Assembly (NCBI GenBank): GCA_030220185.1
Contig: JASPKZ010002333.1
Coordinates: forward strand, 310,001-374,000
Origin: Diploptera punctata
Lineage: Eukaryota > Arthropoda > Insecta > Blattodea > Blaberidae
DNA length: 64,000 nt
Direction: 5' to 3'
Each line of letters starts with the position of its first letter. The stretch's first letter is position 1. The translations under genes were made by a program, and so were the position numbers. The notes under the pieces were generated by a model. The model did not search any database and was not told where the DNA came from. It saw only the letters and a program-made list of their open reading frames with translations. Shown in pieces: positions 32,506 to 43,562 of this stretch.

Positions 32506-33485
32506 TAAATGTTACTTAATTTTTTCACTGTTATTACTTTATGTACAAATCCTCTGAGTTTTCGTTTTCCAACTCCCTAACTATTTTTCCTGCTAGTTTT
32601 CGGTTATTCTTTTTGTAATTAAATATTTATAGTCTTATTTTTAGAATAATTGTTAATTTATTTTACCAATATAAATCATTCATTGCAGGTTATAATGCGG
32701 TTCCTTGAGCCTCACGTGGGCCAAGATTAATTACCAGTGTGGATGCACGAGTTGCAGCATGGGGACTTAAATATCAATTGATTTATTCTCCCTGTATTTT
32801 GTCGATAATATTTTTGGTTATTAGCCTGAATATAAGTAGAATTTTATTTGATTGAAGTGGATAGAGTTAGTTTCCTACGGGGTGGCTGTAATGTTTAATA
32901 TAGACTCCGTTAGAAGGCTCTGTAGTCATCGTGTCCATTTTGAAAAAAACAAAACACAAATATAATAGACGTTAGCCAACTTCCTAGTTCTTTATCCAAA
33001 AAAGCTACCTAGTTAATAAACCATAAATTAATTTTTCGTATCCCATCTCTATCCAGATATCCAAGATCGCGTTTTACGTGAATATAAATATATAAAAAAA
33101 ATGAATGTTTACCTAGTGCAAACGTGGTATGAGGGCATTAGTGGCGTAAGTTTAAGATGTGTCCGCCATCTTGTCTGCTTAAATCTATTACCCTTTTCCA
33201 AAAATATATAAAGTTCAATATAACAAAGATTTCCCATCTAGTGGCGTGTAAAGCAACCTATGATCCCTTGGGCTTATCTCTCGTTGTGATGCTTTCAGAA
33301 ATGATTTACGTAGACATGTGATCGTGCCACGTCTTACCGATAGATGAAATAATAAAATATTGGCCGGGTGGAAGTACACAAGCTTTTTTTTTTTTCCTAC
33401 CCACTTTAAGAGTATCTAATTACAATAAATATTAATAAAATACTATATTAAACGTATTTAGCTAAGAGATGTAATTATCACGTCA
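32506..33485. other. No gene recognised
   Basis: AT-rich sequence, no open frame above 60 codons, no repeat recognised. Confidence 0.4.
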
Positions 33486-33489
33486 TTAT

Positions 33490-33575
33490 TTTACTTGTAC
33501 TTACTTACTTACTTACTCACTGGCACTATCGAACCCGTAGGTTCATGGCCGCACGGACTATGAAAATAAAGTGGA
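33490..33575 (-). mobile_element. LINE 3' end fragment with (TAAG)n tail
   Basis: Minus strand: CCATGAACCTACGGGTTCGA, TAGTGCCAGTGAG, then TAAG repeats. The same bases end the LINE at 8250-9075. Only the last 60 bases or so were inserted. Confidence 0.75.
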
Positions 33576-34820
33576 ACTATTTCCTGTCATGTCCACATAA
33601 GTTATAAGAGTCCTTACTTCTAACCAGCGAGAAACTAACAATTTTCAAACTTTTAACCAACGATATACCACAAATGAGCACAATGTGTATATTTAATCAT
33701 GGGATTCATTTCTATGTACCATATCTATGGTTGTCAACGGACTTATCCTTTACTTATTTAACCGCGTAAAATAATAAAAAGGGCGTTCCCTGGATATTAC
33801 CTACGTTAGAGTAATTTATTTGTTACAGTAATTGATTTAGGCTTGGCTAGTTTTTAGGTTCCCTGCGTTTTAAATGTGCTTTGATACGTAAAATAAATTA
33901 CATCTCCATTTTTGTTACTCTATGAAAAATTCAAAATGTCGGGCGATACCATGTTAAATCATATTTCCACTACTTCACTTCGTGTTAATTATGCATATTT
34001 AAACAGCGGTTACATCTCTTGGCAAAACTGATTCATTAACACATTACAATACTTTAAATTACATCAAAAATGGTACAAGTCGCGTAAGTAAAAGCTTGTC
34101 TTGTACAACCCCACCAAAACATTGTCATTATACACAATTATTAGCATTGGATGAGATATTGCCACACAACAAAAACTAAAATTATAACACTCTACAAAAA
34201 GAAATATCATAACCTAGGTTAACAACAACAAAACAAAAAAAAAATATCCTCTACCTGAAACAACACCAATTTAATTCATAAACCTTAGGTGTATCAAAAA
34301 AATCAAGTTATAAAATGAACCTACCATATAACAAAAAAAATTAATGTACATATAAATATCTCCCAAAAAAAAAAATAGCACCTAAAAAAATTATCAACAA
34401 CACCAAAATTGTCGTATATATTATGAAGGTATGTTTTACCCATTGTAAAAAACTTAATTATGCCCAGAAAAAATAAAATATTTGTTGAAAAACATCAATA
34501 CCAAAAATATAACCTAAAAACAGCGATATATTCAAACTTTACCTATTATCTATAAAACCCAAATATTAGATCCAAAAAAAAATAACATAACCTAAAGCCA
34601 AATAATAATGTCCCAAAGTTGAATATTTTCTGGTTTCTCTCTGTTTTTTAAAAGACGTAGTTTATTCAATGTGACTCTTCTCTTTCCAATTGAAAAAAAA
34701 CATATACATTTTTACTGCGCATGAATTGAAGGTTAATTTGTGGTCTAAGGTTCGTTTCTTTTATTCGTGACTATAATAATAAACTTATTTTCACGAATAT
34801 CCCATCGCCAGCCACCAGAA
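33576..34820. other. No gene; A-rich segment
   Basis: From about 34000 to 34650 the plus strand is A- and C-rich with many short A runs and very little G. No coding frame or recognised repeat. Confidence 0.45.
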
Positions 34821-35368
34821 TGTTTATAACCTGTACAGGATAGGTTATAGGTAGCGAGGTTAAGCTCAAAGGACTATGATTTTTAAGGTAATAGTTACCT
34901 GTGCTGTCACCAGTCTAGTCGTAGAAGACGTTCGTTTGTTATCAAGGATAGTTTCAAGGACGTCTACTTACTTATAGTTAGGATTGACTGAACCACACGG
35001 CTTTACGCTTCATCTAAAATTAACAGTATACGTGGTAACAGGAAGAGACGCGAGGGAAGGGGATAGGCAACATAACAAAACAAAAAAATCCCGGACAGGG
35101 CTTCAAAATTACCAAGGAACTAGCTCATATAACCCCTCTCACAGCAACCAACATAAGCATCGAAATTCAGAATTTCTTTTTTATCTAAAGGGAAAATGAT
35201 GTAAGGCAACAACAGGCATGAAGAATCATGGAACCTAGGTAAGCATACCAATGTATTTTGGAAGGTGACGAGCCCTTCTCGAGTAATTGTGATGCCCCGC
35301 CCTTAGGAATTCCGTTTTTAACTCTCATATTATTTTTTTTATTTTTCCTTTGGTTCTATTATTCCATT

Positions 35369-35702
35369 TTAAAATTCGGCATATCGAAACACGATAAAGT
35401 TAGGATCGACTATGTATATAAAGGCCTGCGTCAGGCCGCGACGCAGGGCATCGGGGAGGCTTCCATCCAGCGGCACGTGGTCCGGCATGATGAAGCTTCG
35501 CCGGTCGCCATCAACGATCACCGTCACCACCCAACGGGCCGAATGACGACGGAGCCGGACCACCTCAAGTTCTCGGTGATCAGGCAACTCAGCCACGGAC
35601 ACTAGATTTCCTGCTACACATCAGGAAAGTACGCATTAATAATCATACAAAAAAAAAAGAATATAGATATACCTTATCAGGAAGATACTCACCGGACGAC
35701 AT
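35369..35702 (-). CDS. Small spliced gene of element T1, copy 1 (84 residues)
   Basis: Exon 1 is ten bases (35693-35702, ATG at 35702); intron 35614-35692 starts GTGAGTAT and ends GTGTAG; exon 2 runs 35613-35369. Spliced length 255 bases gives 84 residues: MSSAGNLVSVAELPDHRELE, then VVRLRRHSARWVVTVIVDGD, RRSFIMPDHVPLDGSLPDAL. The copy at 45860-46142 has the same intron and phase. Charged beta-strand-like pattern (RRxSARWVVTVIVDGDRRSFIMP) recalls small OB-fold-like proteins, but that is a guess. The last 25 residues are not shared and may be read-through. Confidence 0.6.
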
Positions 35703-35740
35703 GATGATATAAAGATAGGGGTAGCATGCCGCTCGACGCC

Positions 35741-35750
35741 CTTTTATAGA
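35741..35750 (-). promoter_or_regulatory. TATA box for the T1 small gene, copy 1
   Basis: TCTATAAAAG on minus, about 40 bases before the ATG. The equivalent in copy 2 is TATATAAAGG at the same distance, so the promoter is conserved along with the gene. Confidence 0.55.
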
Positions 35751-36109
35751 CACCCTCCCGAGAACACGTGACGTAGGCATGGTAAACACAGATGACTAAA
35801 TTTTGGGTAGTCATACTGATTCCAAAATTCTGGGAAGTTGTCCCTAAGATATTATATGATAAAAAATAACCGTCGGTTTGCAACCTATGGTTATATCTCG
35901 GGGGGGGAGAACTATTATAAATGCATCGGGGCCTAACCTCGCTACCTATAACCTATCCTGTACAGGTTATAATAATGATCATTGGATTTCTCATAAAATT
36001 CTGATTAATTAAAGTCCAAACTCGTTATGTTTCTCTATATTACATTTTTATCTGAAATTACTGGCCTATAATTATATTATCTAGATTTAATGATATGTCT
36101 AGTTAATAT

Positions 36110-36404
36110 TTGAAACTAGAACAATCTGGAGGGAAATTTCGCGTTACAGGGTTTCCCATAGCCAGACCTGAGATTTGTTTATAAAATTTTTCATTGAAGG
36201 TGAAAAAATTGTTGTCGATACAAAGTTTTGTAAGATTCAAATATTCATTAATTATTTCTCTTTGTAGTTTCAAGGAATTGAGCCATTTTTCTAAAATATT
36301 TAACATCTTCCCAATTGGGATGCTCGGAAATAAAGAAATGACGTCAAAAGAAACCAATCTATCATTACAATCCAATGTGATATTATTCAGTTCATTAACT
36401 AATT
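36110..36404 (-). pseudogene. Penelope-like element, RT finger-palm fragment
   Basis: The minus frame gives CNDRLVSFDVISLFPSIPIG, KMLNILEKWLNSLKLQREII, LTKLCIDNNFFTFNEKFYKQ and ISGLAMGNP, the region just before the PLE active site. It is cut at both ends; on the right it joins gypsy gag sequence at about 36405. Confidence 0.8.
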
Positions 36405-37553
36405 CACTGCGCCATGCGCCTGTTGCCTGCTGTCCACACGAGCGCGCTTTCTTCCCTCTCCAGGAACCCTCTCCGGTTCTCTCCCTCGTGAGATTGGTGG
36501 GTGGGGTTGGCCACTCGCCTGATAGCGATCCAACCCACGCAGAAATCCCGAGTACAGGTCACCGGGAGTCTTACACTTGAAGGCCCGAGCATTCGCCTGT
36601 AGGTCGAGCGGGAGGCCCTTGATTATACAGGAGATGGCCTTCTCTCCCTAAACCCACACCTTTCACACAATGCCAGCTTGTCATGATAGTATTTCGTCAT
36701 GGACTCACTTGGCAGCTTACGCCTTGCTACCAGCTCCTCCAATGACTCCGCAAGATCATGCCGCCGTGGAAAAGCGCGACGCAGGGCCTTCTTCCACTCT
36801 CCCCACTAGAGGTCATAGTCGTCGAGGCGGTTAAACCACGTCTTCGCCGCCCCGCGTAGTTTTGCCTGCATGTAACACGACCTCTCGTACTCGGACCAAC
36901 CATGGATACGGCCCAGCTGGTCGATCTTGTGGAGCCAGCGATCATCGATGTTACAATCCCGATCATCGGGATCGAACTGGTCCACAATCTCTCAACCCGC
37001 TTGGGCCGCCCTCGCGCTGCTGGCCAGGCTCGTGCTAGAGGCGCACTCCCCACCACAACACCCACCATGATGTGTACGAGGGTGCCCCTTGGGCGTCTTA
37101 AAATTTGCCCCACTGGCGCCTCCAGGTTTAGGGGAGACACCCGCGTGGCGCAACTTCTCCTCCACGCCTCGGAAGATGCGAGCCGCCTGCTCCTCCACCG
37201 CCGACGTGATCGCCTTAGCCAAGTCTCCCTGGCTAAGCAGTTGGGCCAACGCCAGTTGCACTGGGTCCCCTCGATCCGCCTCACTCACCTGCCCGGGGTT
37301 TCCCGATGGCCCACCATTATCAACCGCTAGGGATCGATCGTCGCCCACATGGCTGCCTGCCGCATGGGTGCCCGCCGGCATCTCATTATCTTCCCTAGTG
37401 TCGATGGCCAGATCATGTCCTAGATCGCAATCCACGCTGGACCCGGAAAGTGGAGTCAGATCGTCACATGAACGATCATCCTCCACCTCCATATCATAGT
37501 CCAGCATGGAATCTTCCCTGTACGTGCTGGCCATTTTTATTTTCCCAATAACT
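36405..37553 (-). pseudogene. Ty3/gypsy gag, copy 2 of the G1 family
   Basis: Nearly the same as 62340-63445. From 37534: MASTYREDSMLDYDMEVEDD, GDDRSLAVDNGGPSGNPGQV, LALAQLLSQGDLAKAITSAV, then a frameshift near 36990 and the gag core (IVDQFDPDDRDCNIDDRWL, MQAKLRGAAKTWFNRLDDYD, GRKRARVDSRQ). The copy stops where the zinc-knuckle region would start. Pol is absent. The LTR and primer-binding site lie to the right. Confidence 0.85.
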
Positions 37554-37624
37554 ACAAATGGTAAATCTGCGATCACAAAAACTACCACTAAAACCACAAA
37601 ACTAGGGTTTATCCCACTTCTGAT

Positions 37625-37909
37625 ATGTAAGATAAAGAAGTAATGAAGTATGGGCACTAATAGAAAACACGTGGTAATCACAGCACACACAATCACGTCT
37701 GTCTTCTACAGCACGCACACAAAGAATGCCCCTCGATGGCTTCCTCCTCTTCCCCTTTCCTTCCGGCCGTGTTGCCAACCTTCTCTCTCCCGCCTTCTGC
37801 TGCCACCTGGTGGGCAGCTTCCTGCACTCCTGGACTCCAGCCTGCCATCTATCGAGTGGTCACGCGTATTCGCTGGAAACCCCGTGCTGCTCGATGATCG
37901 CTGCTTACA
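37625..37909 (-). repeat. LTR of gypsy G1, copy 2
   Basis: About 285 bases like the LTRs at 58377-58667 and 63540-63811: minus-strand start TGTAAGCAGCGATCATCGAG, centre with CACCAGGTGGCAGC. Its inner side meets TATCAGAAGTGGGAT (37612-37626), complementary to the 3' end of a Leu-type tRNA, the probable primer-binding site. Confidence 0.8.
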
Positions 37910-37924
37910 ATCTTCTCCGATGAA

Positions 37925-38015
37925 TTTTAATGATTATACCTCATAATGTTTACTTCCCAACATTAATTAAATATAAAATCTATTTTATTACTTCCTACCT
38001 CCAAATTATGTAAAA
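37925..38015 (-). repeat. PLE-type terminus, solitary
   Basis: Minus strand: GGGAAGTAAACATTATGAGG, the terminal motif seen at other PLE ends (for example GGGAAACACATTATGAGGTT near 12240). No ribozyme or coding part is attached. Confidence 0.45.
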
Positions 38016-38161
38016 CACCAGTTGATGATGAGAAAGATTCCAATTCTTTAAAATTAAGTTCTGAGGACCAATTATTGAAAGAGTATATTATAAATACAAC
38101 AGGGCTTAATTGCAAGTATAATAAAAAAATGGATAAAAAAGATTGAAGCAGAGGCGATATA

Positions 38162-39487
38162 CAGGGCAAGTCAAAATGTTGTGCAGGTTTTCAGAAATTT
38201 ATTATGTGAAATGTAATGAACATATAATATTGTGAGACATATTGTATGAAAGGTAAACTCTCAAAGTTTTTTTTTAAATATTCACAGATGTTCTATGTGA
38301 GCGCCTTTTGTTACACGACAGATGTCAAGCCGATATTCAATCTCCTGCCAAACTTTCTGTAGCAGTCCGCGGTCGATATCAGCAATGGCTGCTGTGATGC
38401 GGGCACGCAGTTCATGCAGTGTTGTTGGAAGTGGTGGTACGTAAACATGATTCTTTACAAGACCCCACATGAAGAAATCACACGGGGTTAGATCGGGTGA
38501 ACGAGGTGGCCAATGAATGAGTTGTTGATCACCCTGAGATGCACGGCCTATCCAGCGTTGTGGTAAAGCCGTATTCAAATGGTCTCGGAGGGGCACCATC
38601 CAACTGCAGAATGAAATCTGGACTATCCGCTTCAAGCTGCGGAAGGAGCCATTGTTGTAGCATATCAAGGAAAACATGTCCGTTCACAGTACGTTCATGA
38701 AAGAAAAAGGGCCCATAAACCTTTGCATGGGAAATGGCACAAAAGACATTCACTTTCGGAGAATCGCGTTGATGTTCCAGAGTTGCATGGGGGTTACCAG
38801 TTCCCCAAATCCTTACATTGTGTCTATTCACTTTTCCTGAAAGGTGGAAAGTCGCTTCATCACTGTAAACTACCCTCTCATGGAACTCATTCTCTTCCAT
38901 TAATGCGAGAAAATCAACACAGAAGGACGCTCGCAAAGCATAATCGGCGGTTTAAGGCTTGAACCAGTTGCAAGTGGTAGGGTTTCATCTGTAAACGTTT
39001 CCGGAGAATCCGCCATACAGTTTTTTGTGGTAGTTGAAGTTCTGTCGCTCCCCGGTAGGTGGATTTCTGTGGACTCCGCACGAAGCATGTGCGAACGCGT
39101 TCGACTGTCTCTTCACTCGTCGACGGACGGCCAGTCGATTTTCGTTTACAGATACAGCCTGAATCCCTAAATTGTGTGTACCACTTACGAATGGATCTCC
39201 CATCCGGCGGGTCTTTATCGTATCTGGTACGGAAATGTCGTTGAACACTAGTCACAGAGTTGTTTACATGGTAATCAAGCACACAGAAAGACTTCTGATC
39301 CCCAGTCAACGCCATTTTCCTTTACTGCTCTGCTGTTGACATCTTGCGGGTGAACGCGGAACTTTAGAAGTGGACAACTAAACTTTGAGAGTTTACCTTT
39401 CATACAATATGTCTCACGATATTATATGTTCATTACATTTCACATAATAAATTTCTGAAAACCTGCACAACATTTTGACTTGCCCTG
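38162..39487 (-). mobile_element. Tc1/mariner-superfamily element with about 108-bp inverted repeats
   Basis: Both ends start CAGGGCAAGTCAAAATGTTG and the inverted repeats run about 108 bases with one or two mismatches. TA lies outside each end (38160-38161, 39488-39489). Closing the gap with one TA restores repeat R (GCGATATATACTT as at 44990), which proves the boundaries. Confidence 0.9.
38282..39315 (-). pseudogene. mariner-superfamily transposase with two frameshifts
   Basis: Begins MALTGDQKSFCVLDYHVNN (39315). An N-terminal DNA-binding region (SIRKWYTQFRDSG, STGRPSTSEETV) is followed, after a frameshift near 38930, by VVYSDEATFHLSG (first Asp) and FILQLDGAPP (second Asp); after another near 38570, WPPRSPDLTPCDFFMWG carries the third acidic residue. 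Ends at HIEHL. Fully readable apart from two indels, so a fairly recent copy. Confidence 0.9.
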
Positions 39488-40120
39488 TATACTTATGTAT
39501 TATACCGGAAAAATAATCAACGTTGAAAACTCTGATAAGACCATAATCAAATTTATATAAGGGCTTTAAGAGATAAAAAACGAGGGAAAATTAATTGAAT
39601 ATTAAAATATCTGAGAAAATGTATGTCATAACCCAACAGCTCAGGTCTTTGAAACAACATATTTTCAAGCTATTAGGACACACTTATGAAAGATTGTATC
39701 TTTGAATAACACATTATATAAGGAGAACAAACACCTTATATAATCTGACCCTGACAAAAACCAAATTATTACCAAGGGTTAGGAAATAATGCTATGGCCG
39801 CCACGGATTCTATCTGGAAGGGGAACCAAAATTATTGAATAAATACTCGCGGTTTTTAGGGAGAAATCAGACGGAAGGCAGATCGTAGAAATGACTCATG
39901 GACATATTTCGAATCTCGGTGTGTGTAAGTAAAAATACAATTTTCTGGTCTTGTGTGTGGTATTTGTAACGGAACCGACATTCCAATCTATATTTAGCAG
40001 ACAACCTTGAACCTCTACACTGTTTCCCCAGGCTTTGACCGCTCTCCTGTCGCTACCGCTCGAGCAAGAAATCTTAGATAAATTATATACATAGAAATGA
40101 TTGACTTCATGCCCTTTTTT

Positions 40121-40155
40121 GCTACCACTATAATCTGATCTATCCAGGTTGTAAT
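40121..40155. repeat. Degenerate T1-type terminal repeat
   Basis: GCTACCACTATAATCTGATC followed by TATCCAGGTTGTAAT resembles the right end of T1 at 35941-35972. It closes repeat R copy 1. Confidence 0.45.
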
Positions 40156-40221
40156 AGAGTAATTATTGCTCTGCTGTCGACGCTACTATTTCTTCATCAC
40201 TGTCACTCGGTTTGTTCTATA

Positions 40222-40425
40222 TCACTCTTGCACTAAACTACCCATCCAAGAAGCGCCAGAACTATCACTTTCATAATTAAATTCCTCTTCTATCGTGGCC
40301 ACAATGTCTTCACTGCACAATGTGTTTAAATTAGAGGTGATTTTACTAACACATGAACTTTTGCTTTCGCTTGCCATGGTTACCGATAAACTGGTGGAGG
40401 GTTTCAAAAATAGGGTTGAAAACAC
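40222..40425 (-). other. Short open frame, unrecognised
   Basis: A 67-codon minus frame; the likely start is the internal MASESKSSCVSKITSNLNTL, followed by an acidic stretch (TIEEEFNYESDSSGASW). Acidic N-termini like this occur in piggyBac-type transposases, but no further domain is present. It lies between a T1-type end and a PLE. Confidence 0.3.
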
Positions 40426-40469
40426 AAAAAGAGTACCATTAGAATTTTACAAAAATTTATAAAGCAAGC

Positions 40470-41210
40470 CTTGTTGCCACATTTAATACATTCCACAGAT
40501 GCCAAAGAATGACTGACATGTCACAGTTTTCCAAGAAAGTGAATCCAAGTTGAAATACAGCTGTTTTATAAAGATGTACATTATAAGGGGCAGGGACAAA
40601 GCAAGTAAGGTATGCTTTACTACATTATAGGGGGCAAAGGGTTTTGTTGTTTGAACCTCTTTAACTTTTTCATTATTATCTCCATTCCAAAACCATTTGA
40701 CATAGCTATGTTTAAAATGATTGAATTCTTTCTTAAAAATTTCTTCACCTAAGGGGATGTTTGTTAATCTGATGAATATTACATGTTTATGAGCAATATG
40801 ATCAGAACCTACAGATTTAATGTAATTATCTCTATGTGTATCTTTCCTGTGTATATAAAATTCAGTAGTTTGATGATGTTCATTCCTAATTATCTTCAAG
40901 TCCAAACATGGGATTTGATTGTCTTTCTCTAACTCCATAGTAAATTTTACGTATTCGTCCTGAAGGTTAAGTAATTTTAATGCATCTTCTGTATATTTTG
41001 AATCTATTATTGAGAAAACATCAACATATCTGTACCAACCTTTAAATATCCATGCATAAGCATTGGTGATGTGACATTCTAGATACCCCATAAACAAATT
41101 AGCCAAAAATGGTGACAGTGGATTGCCCATTGCCAAACCTGAAATCTGTTTATAAAATTTTCCATTGAATGTGAAAAATGAGTTGTCAATACAAAGTTTT
41201 GTTAAACTTA
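40470..41210 (-). pseudogene. Penelope-like element, RT core fragment
   Basis: The minus frame 41136-40483 gives MAMGNPLSPFLANLFMGYLE, WYRYVDVFSIIDSKYTEDAL, KFTMELEKDNQIPCLDLKII, HRDNYIKSVGSDHIAHKHVI. The active site reads YVDV, one Asp codon short of YVDD. Upstream to 41210 a few more residues continue (TKLCIDNSFFTFNGKFYKQI). The end after about 40600 is not PLE-like. Confidence 0.85.
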
Positions 41211-41689
41211 TGTATTACACAGCCAAGTTAACTACGCACGGGCTGAGGGGAAGAGTTTTAGCGCTACTGTCGCTGAACTACTGAATCTGTGGAAGGGAGG
41301 TAGGGGAAGCAGTACAGTCACTCTACAATTTTAATGGAAGAGATAATACAATGTTAAATAAATTAAATTTTACCTGTATTAATCTAAGGGAACTATTCCA
41401 GACATATCGTCTTCTTCACTGCTTTCACTGTGGTTAACACACTTATCACCATGTTCACTGCCACTGTCACTACAATTATTATCATCACTACTCTCTAAAC
41501 CACCTAATTCAATTATAATTTTATCAATTTCTTCCTCCATCAAACCATAATTTTTCCAATATTCTTCCTCCAATTTAAGAACATGGTCCCATGTGTTTTT
41601 CCACCCGTCCAGTGTAACAGAATCGAGGGCCTCAAGAATAAGTTTTTCAATTTTTTATTTTTATGTTGAGTTGTATTTGACTCAACCTC

Positions 41690-42357
41690 ATACTTCTTAA
41701 CTCTCTCTCAGACTCGGAGTTTGTTCACTGCATTTGTGACATTCTCAATGCTGTATCATGTTCAAAAACTGATGTCCAACGGCCTCCTCTCCTGCAGACT
41801 GACCTCTGCGCCATCTGATGGATGACCAATGAACTTCATCAATCCCTTCTCCTTATCACCGGGTATTTCAAAATTGATATGTAAATTTTTTCCCGGCTTC
41901 GGTTTTTCTAATTGTTTAAGTAATTTTGTTTTGGTTTCTATTGTTTTTTTTTTACCAGGCATGTGTAGCTATTGTAGATTTTTCTGTTTCTCCATTTTTA
42001 ACATTTGTAAGTTGTTCCTTTAATCTTGTATTTAAATTTCTTTTTGTTTTTCCTATGTATATCCTTTCACAATCTTTACAATTAATTTGATAAATTCCTG
42101 ATTTTTTGCAGTCTTCAATCTTTTCATTTTTGTTGGTTTTTATTAAGTTACCTAAACTGTAATTGTTTTTCGGTGCTAATTTAATGTTGAATTTGTTGAA
42201 GATTTTTTTTAAACTTGTTAAATAGTAAGGGGCGGTATGTGAATTTTTTTACCAATTTCTTTATCTGTCTGAAGAGTACTTTCATTAATCATTTTTTGTT
42301 CCTTGAATTTATTTATTTTCTTGCGTATCATCATTTTTTGAAATCCATTATCCTTTG
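41690..42357 (-). pseudogene. Penelope-like element, family F, 5'-truncated, inside the Sailor gene
   Basis: Begins in the linker after the RT (KDNGFQKMMIRKKINKFKEQ), which happens to be in frame with the Sailor gene, then worn sequence equal to FNIKLAPKNNYSLGNLIKTN, GIY-YIG (IYQINCKDCERIYIGKTKR), a LLKQLEKPK block and a PSDGAEVSLQERRPLD tail, then the family F hammerhead-like fold and AAGAAGTATGAGGTTGAG. Confidence 0.8.
41703..41756 (-). ncRNA. Hammerhead-like fold, PLE family F (copy F2)
   Basis: Minus: ACAGCA, TTGAGAA, stem II TCAC/GTGA, CAAA for GAAA, stem III ACTC-C-GAGT, then C at the cleavage position. Stem III differs from copy F1 (ACCC-T-GGGT) by a compensated pair change. The core changes make activity unlikely. 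Confidence 0.45.
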
Positions 42358-43562
42358 CAATATATTCTATTGGGTTGAGGTCACATTGATAAGGAGGTAA
42401 TCTAACGATTTCATGCCCGTACTGTTTAAAAAGATTGTCAATTTTATAGAAAGGGGGAGGTTTATGGCTCTTTACCAGTTCCAGGATTTCAGATTTTCGA
42501 GCGGATGGAAGAAAAGAAATGTTACTTTTTTCAAGCCAGTTTCGGATATCTTGTATTCGGGAGCCTGAAATTGGGGGTTTGTTGTACAGAACGCTGTGGT
42601 ATGGAGCATTGTCCATTACTATTATACTATCTGGTGGTAAATTAGGTATCAGTCGTTCTACCCATTTGTTAAAATTTTTGAAATTCATTTCATTGTGATA
42701 GTCGCCAGTTTTCTGTTTGGCTTTGAATAATAATTTAGCACCAGGTATGAAACCATTTCTGCCTCCAGCATGCACAATAATGTAACATTTTTTTTTTACT
42801 CCGAATTCTTTCTCACTTTGCCAACATTTATTTACTGTATTATAAGGATGTATCCATGTCTCGTCTAGATATATGACTGGTTTCTTATTGTCTCCTAACT
42901 TACCGTTATTTTTCATTCTTCATAAATAACAAGCTCTGCTGGCAACAATATCATTTCTTTCTGTCAATATATATCTGTTGCTTTTACACTTTTTAAATTT
43001 ATATCCCAGTTTGTTCATGACTTTTCTAAGTGTTTCTTTCTCCCCCTTGAAATTTAGTTCTCTCTTTGCTTCTGCCAGAATACTATTGAGAGTTGGGACT
43101 TGCCTCTTAACAGTAAACATTGATTAATAGCCGACTGTTTTCTTTTCTTGCCAGGAGTTACAATTTTACTTTCAGTACCTTCGGCGATTTGACCTTCTTT
43201 TTTAATTTTTGACACAGTACGAACTGACACACCTAATGCCATTGAAGATCTTAACGTTGGATTATTAATTGGGGCACTTAAGGCACCATTTACTTTTTCT
43301 TTGTCAAAATGTTGAATAATCCTATTTATAAATTTTCTACCTTCACTGTGTATTGTAACGTTCGACATGCTTCTCACAAATAAATAAAATAGATAAATAA
43401 ATAAATATAAAGTAACTAAAAATAATAAAATGAAAATAGCAAATATTGAATAACTTGCACGTTGAAAATAATAGAACAGACTGTACATCCGATCACGTAC
43501 TTAAATTGTTCAACTTCAAATGTGTGGGGAGAATCCCTAAACACGTGTGAAAGATCTTAACA

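Larger units (their letters stand above)
34824..35972 (-). mobile_element. DNA transposon-like element T1 with perfect 39-bp terminal inverted repeats
   Basis: Positions 34824-34862 are the exact reverse complement of 35934-35972, starting TTATAACCTGTACAGG and ending GCGAGGTTA. Between them lies a small spliced gene on minus with its own TATA box, and no transposase. The internal part is shared with 45480-46370. Related right ends occur at 40121-40155 and 47455-47490. No target duplication could be fixed. The superfamily is unknown to me. Confidence 0.75.
38086..39960 (+). repeat. Repeat R, copy 1, split by a mariner-like element
   Basis: 38086-38161 and 39488-39960 together match 46363-46910: ATTATAAATACAACAGGGCT, GAAGCAGAGGCGATATA, then TACTTATGT and AAAAATAATCAACGTTG. 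It is more diverged than the other two copies. A degenerate T1-type end follows at 40121-40155, so R seems to be part of the T1 family. Confidence 0.7.
41379..43368 (-). pseudogene. Sailor-like (DD81E) Tc1/mariner-superfamily transposase, split by a PLE
   Basis: Starts MSNVTIHSEGRKFINRIIQH (43368) with a helix-turn-helix (MALGVSVRTVSKIKKEG). A frameshift near 43110 and a TGA near 42917 come before YLDETWIHPYNTVNKCW (first Asp), IIVMDNAPYHS (second Asp) and LPPYQCDLNPIEYI (Glu). By my count 81 residues separate the last two, close to the DD82E spacing that defines the Sailor group. A PLE insert (about 41690-42357) cuts the gene there; the C-terminus resumes as EKLILEALDSVTLDGWKNTW and ends in an acidic tail at 41379. 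Confidence 0.85.

Noticed and set aside
36902..37499. Plus-strand frames of 136 to 142 codons
   Set aside because: Complement of the GC-rich gypsy gag; no motif of their own.
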